Positions 63,791-64,000 of a DNA stretch of 64,000 nucleotides are shown piece by piece. The DNA comes from Pantoea sp. AS-PWVM4 (GTDB lineage Bacteria > Pseudomonadota > Gammaproteobacteria > Enterobacterales > Enterobacteriaceae). The notes below the pieces were generated by a model, which made no database searches, was not told the DNA's origin, and saw only the letters and a program-made list of their open reading frames with translations. A program made the translations under genes and the position numbers. The stretch is from positions 60,857 to 124,856 of the forward strand of contig NZ_ASZC01000021.1 of assembly GCF_000468095.1 (NCBI RefSeq). Reading direction: 5' to 3'. Position 1 is the stretch's first letter, and every line of letters begins with the position of its first letter.

Positions 63791-64000
63791 ATCATAACTG
63801 CACGATAAATCGTGCCGCTACGGGTTGGGTAAATATCATCATTGCACGATAAATCGTGCCGCTACGGGTTGGGCAAATATCATCACTGCACGATAAATCG
63901 CGTGGCAACGGGATGGGCAAATATCATCACTGCACGATAAATCGTGCCGCTACGGGTTGGGCAAATATCATCACTGCACGATAAATCGTGCCGCTACGGG
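63791..64000. repeat. 44-bp tandem array of the REP-like element, running off the window
   Basis: Units start at 63791, 63835, 63879, 63923 and 63967, exactly 44 bp apart; the fifth is cut at 34 bp by the window end. Each has CACGATAAATCGTGCCGC followed by TACGGGTTGGGCAAAT and ATCATCACTG. Unit 3 differs most (ATCGCGTGGCAACGGGAT). The core is the reverse complement of the dispersed element, with a CACG/CGTG variant of the stem. Confidence 0.92.

Noticed and set aside
63791..64000. CRISPR array
   Set aside because: The units are contiguous 44-bp tandem copies with no unique spacers, and no cas genes are present; the core matches the dispersed palindromic repeat.

Overview
The window looks like chromosomal DNA of an enterobacterium of the Erwiniaceae, most likely Pantoea or a close relative. 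The evidence is the gene order and protein similarity to Escherichia coli around pepA-lptFG, fhuF-yjjZ-leu tRNAs-rsmC-holD-rimI-yjjG and yjjJ-ytjB-serB-radA-nadR. It also carries a three-subunit membrane gluconate (or 2-ketogluconate) dehydrogenase typical of Pantoea/Erwinia, and a dispersed palindromic repeat with core GCGGCGCGATTTATCGC. The species call is an inference; no rRNA is present. The window opens inside valS and ends inside a tandem repeat array.

Layout. 1-6 kb: valS (partial), holC and pepA on the minus strand, divergent from lptF-lptG, which export lipopolysaccharide. 6-15 kb: yjiN-like DUF445 protein, the HerA-like ATPase yjgR, a peptide-type solute-binding protein, then the periplasmic dehydrogenase operon (TAT-exported gamma subunit, GMC flavoprotein, triheme cytochrome c). 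15-18.4 kb: marC, an unknown acidic protein, yjjA and tRNA-Leu(CAA) leuX. leuX is followed by a small insert of about 0.8 kb flanked by a duplicated tRNA 3' end and terminator. 18.4-26 kb: NicO-type nickel/cobalt transporter, AraC-GyrI regulator, DUF1493 protein, quinone reductase with divergent LysR, and a 1077-residue UPF1-like SF1 helicase. 26-34.4 kb: DUF1176 protein, yecA, an Fe(II)/2-oxoglutarate-type oxygenase coupled to an orphan MetQ-like binding protein, a class C serine hydrolase lipoprotein, an RcnB-like protein, a MocR regulator with divergent GNAT, and a coiled-coil membrane gene interrupted by an amber codon. 34.5-43.3 kb: APC permease, opgB, tautomerase/LysR pair, glycosyltransferase, YncE-like propeller and histidine phosphatase.

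43.6-48.8 kb is a catabolic island: MHS-type transporter, LacI regulator, nucleoside hydrolase and a second MFS carrier, with a perfect 18-bp operator-like palindrome ahead of it. 48.8-55 kb: YbaK-like deacylase, fhuF, diguanylate cyclase, yjjZ (with Fur-type palindromes), three tandem tRNA-Leu(CAG) genes, rsmC, holD-rimI-yjjG. 55-61 kb: orphan HipA-family yjjJ, ytjB, serB, radA, nadR. 61-63.6 kb: an anion:cation symporter overlapping an enolase-superfamily dehydratase, then the 44-bp tandem array.

Most interesting: the leuX mini-insert with its cryptic two-ORF cassette; the amber-split DUF1640-like gene; and the GCGGCGCGATTTATCGC repeat family, which occurs singly, as inverted pairs and as tandem arrays, and supplies the stop codons of two genes.
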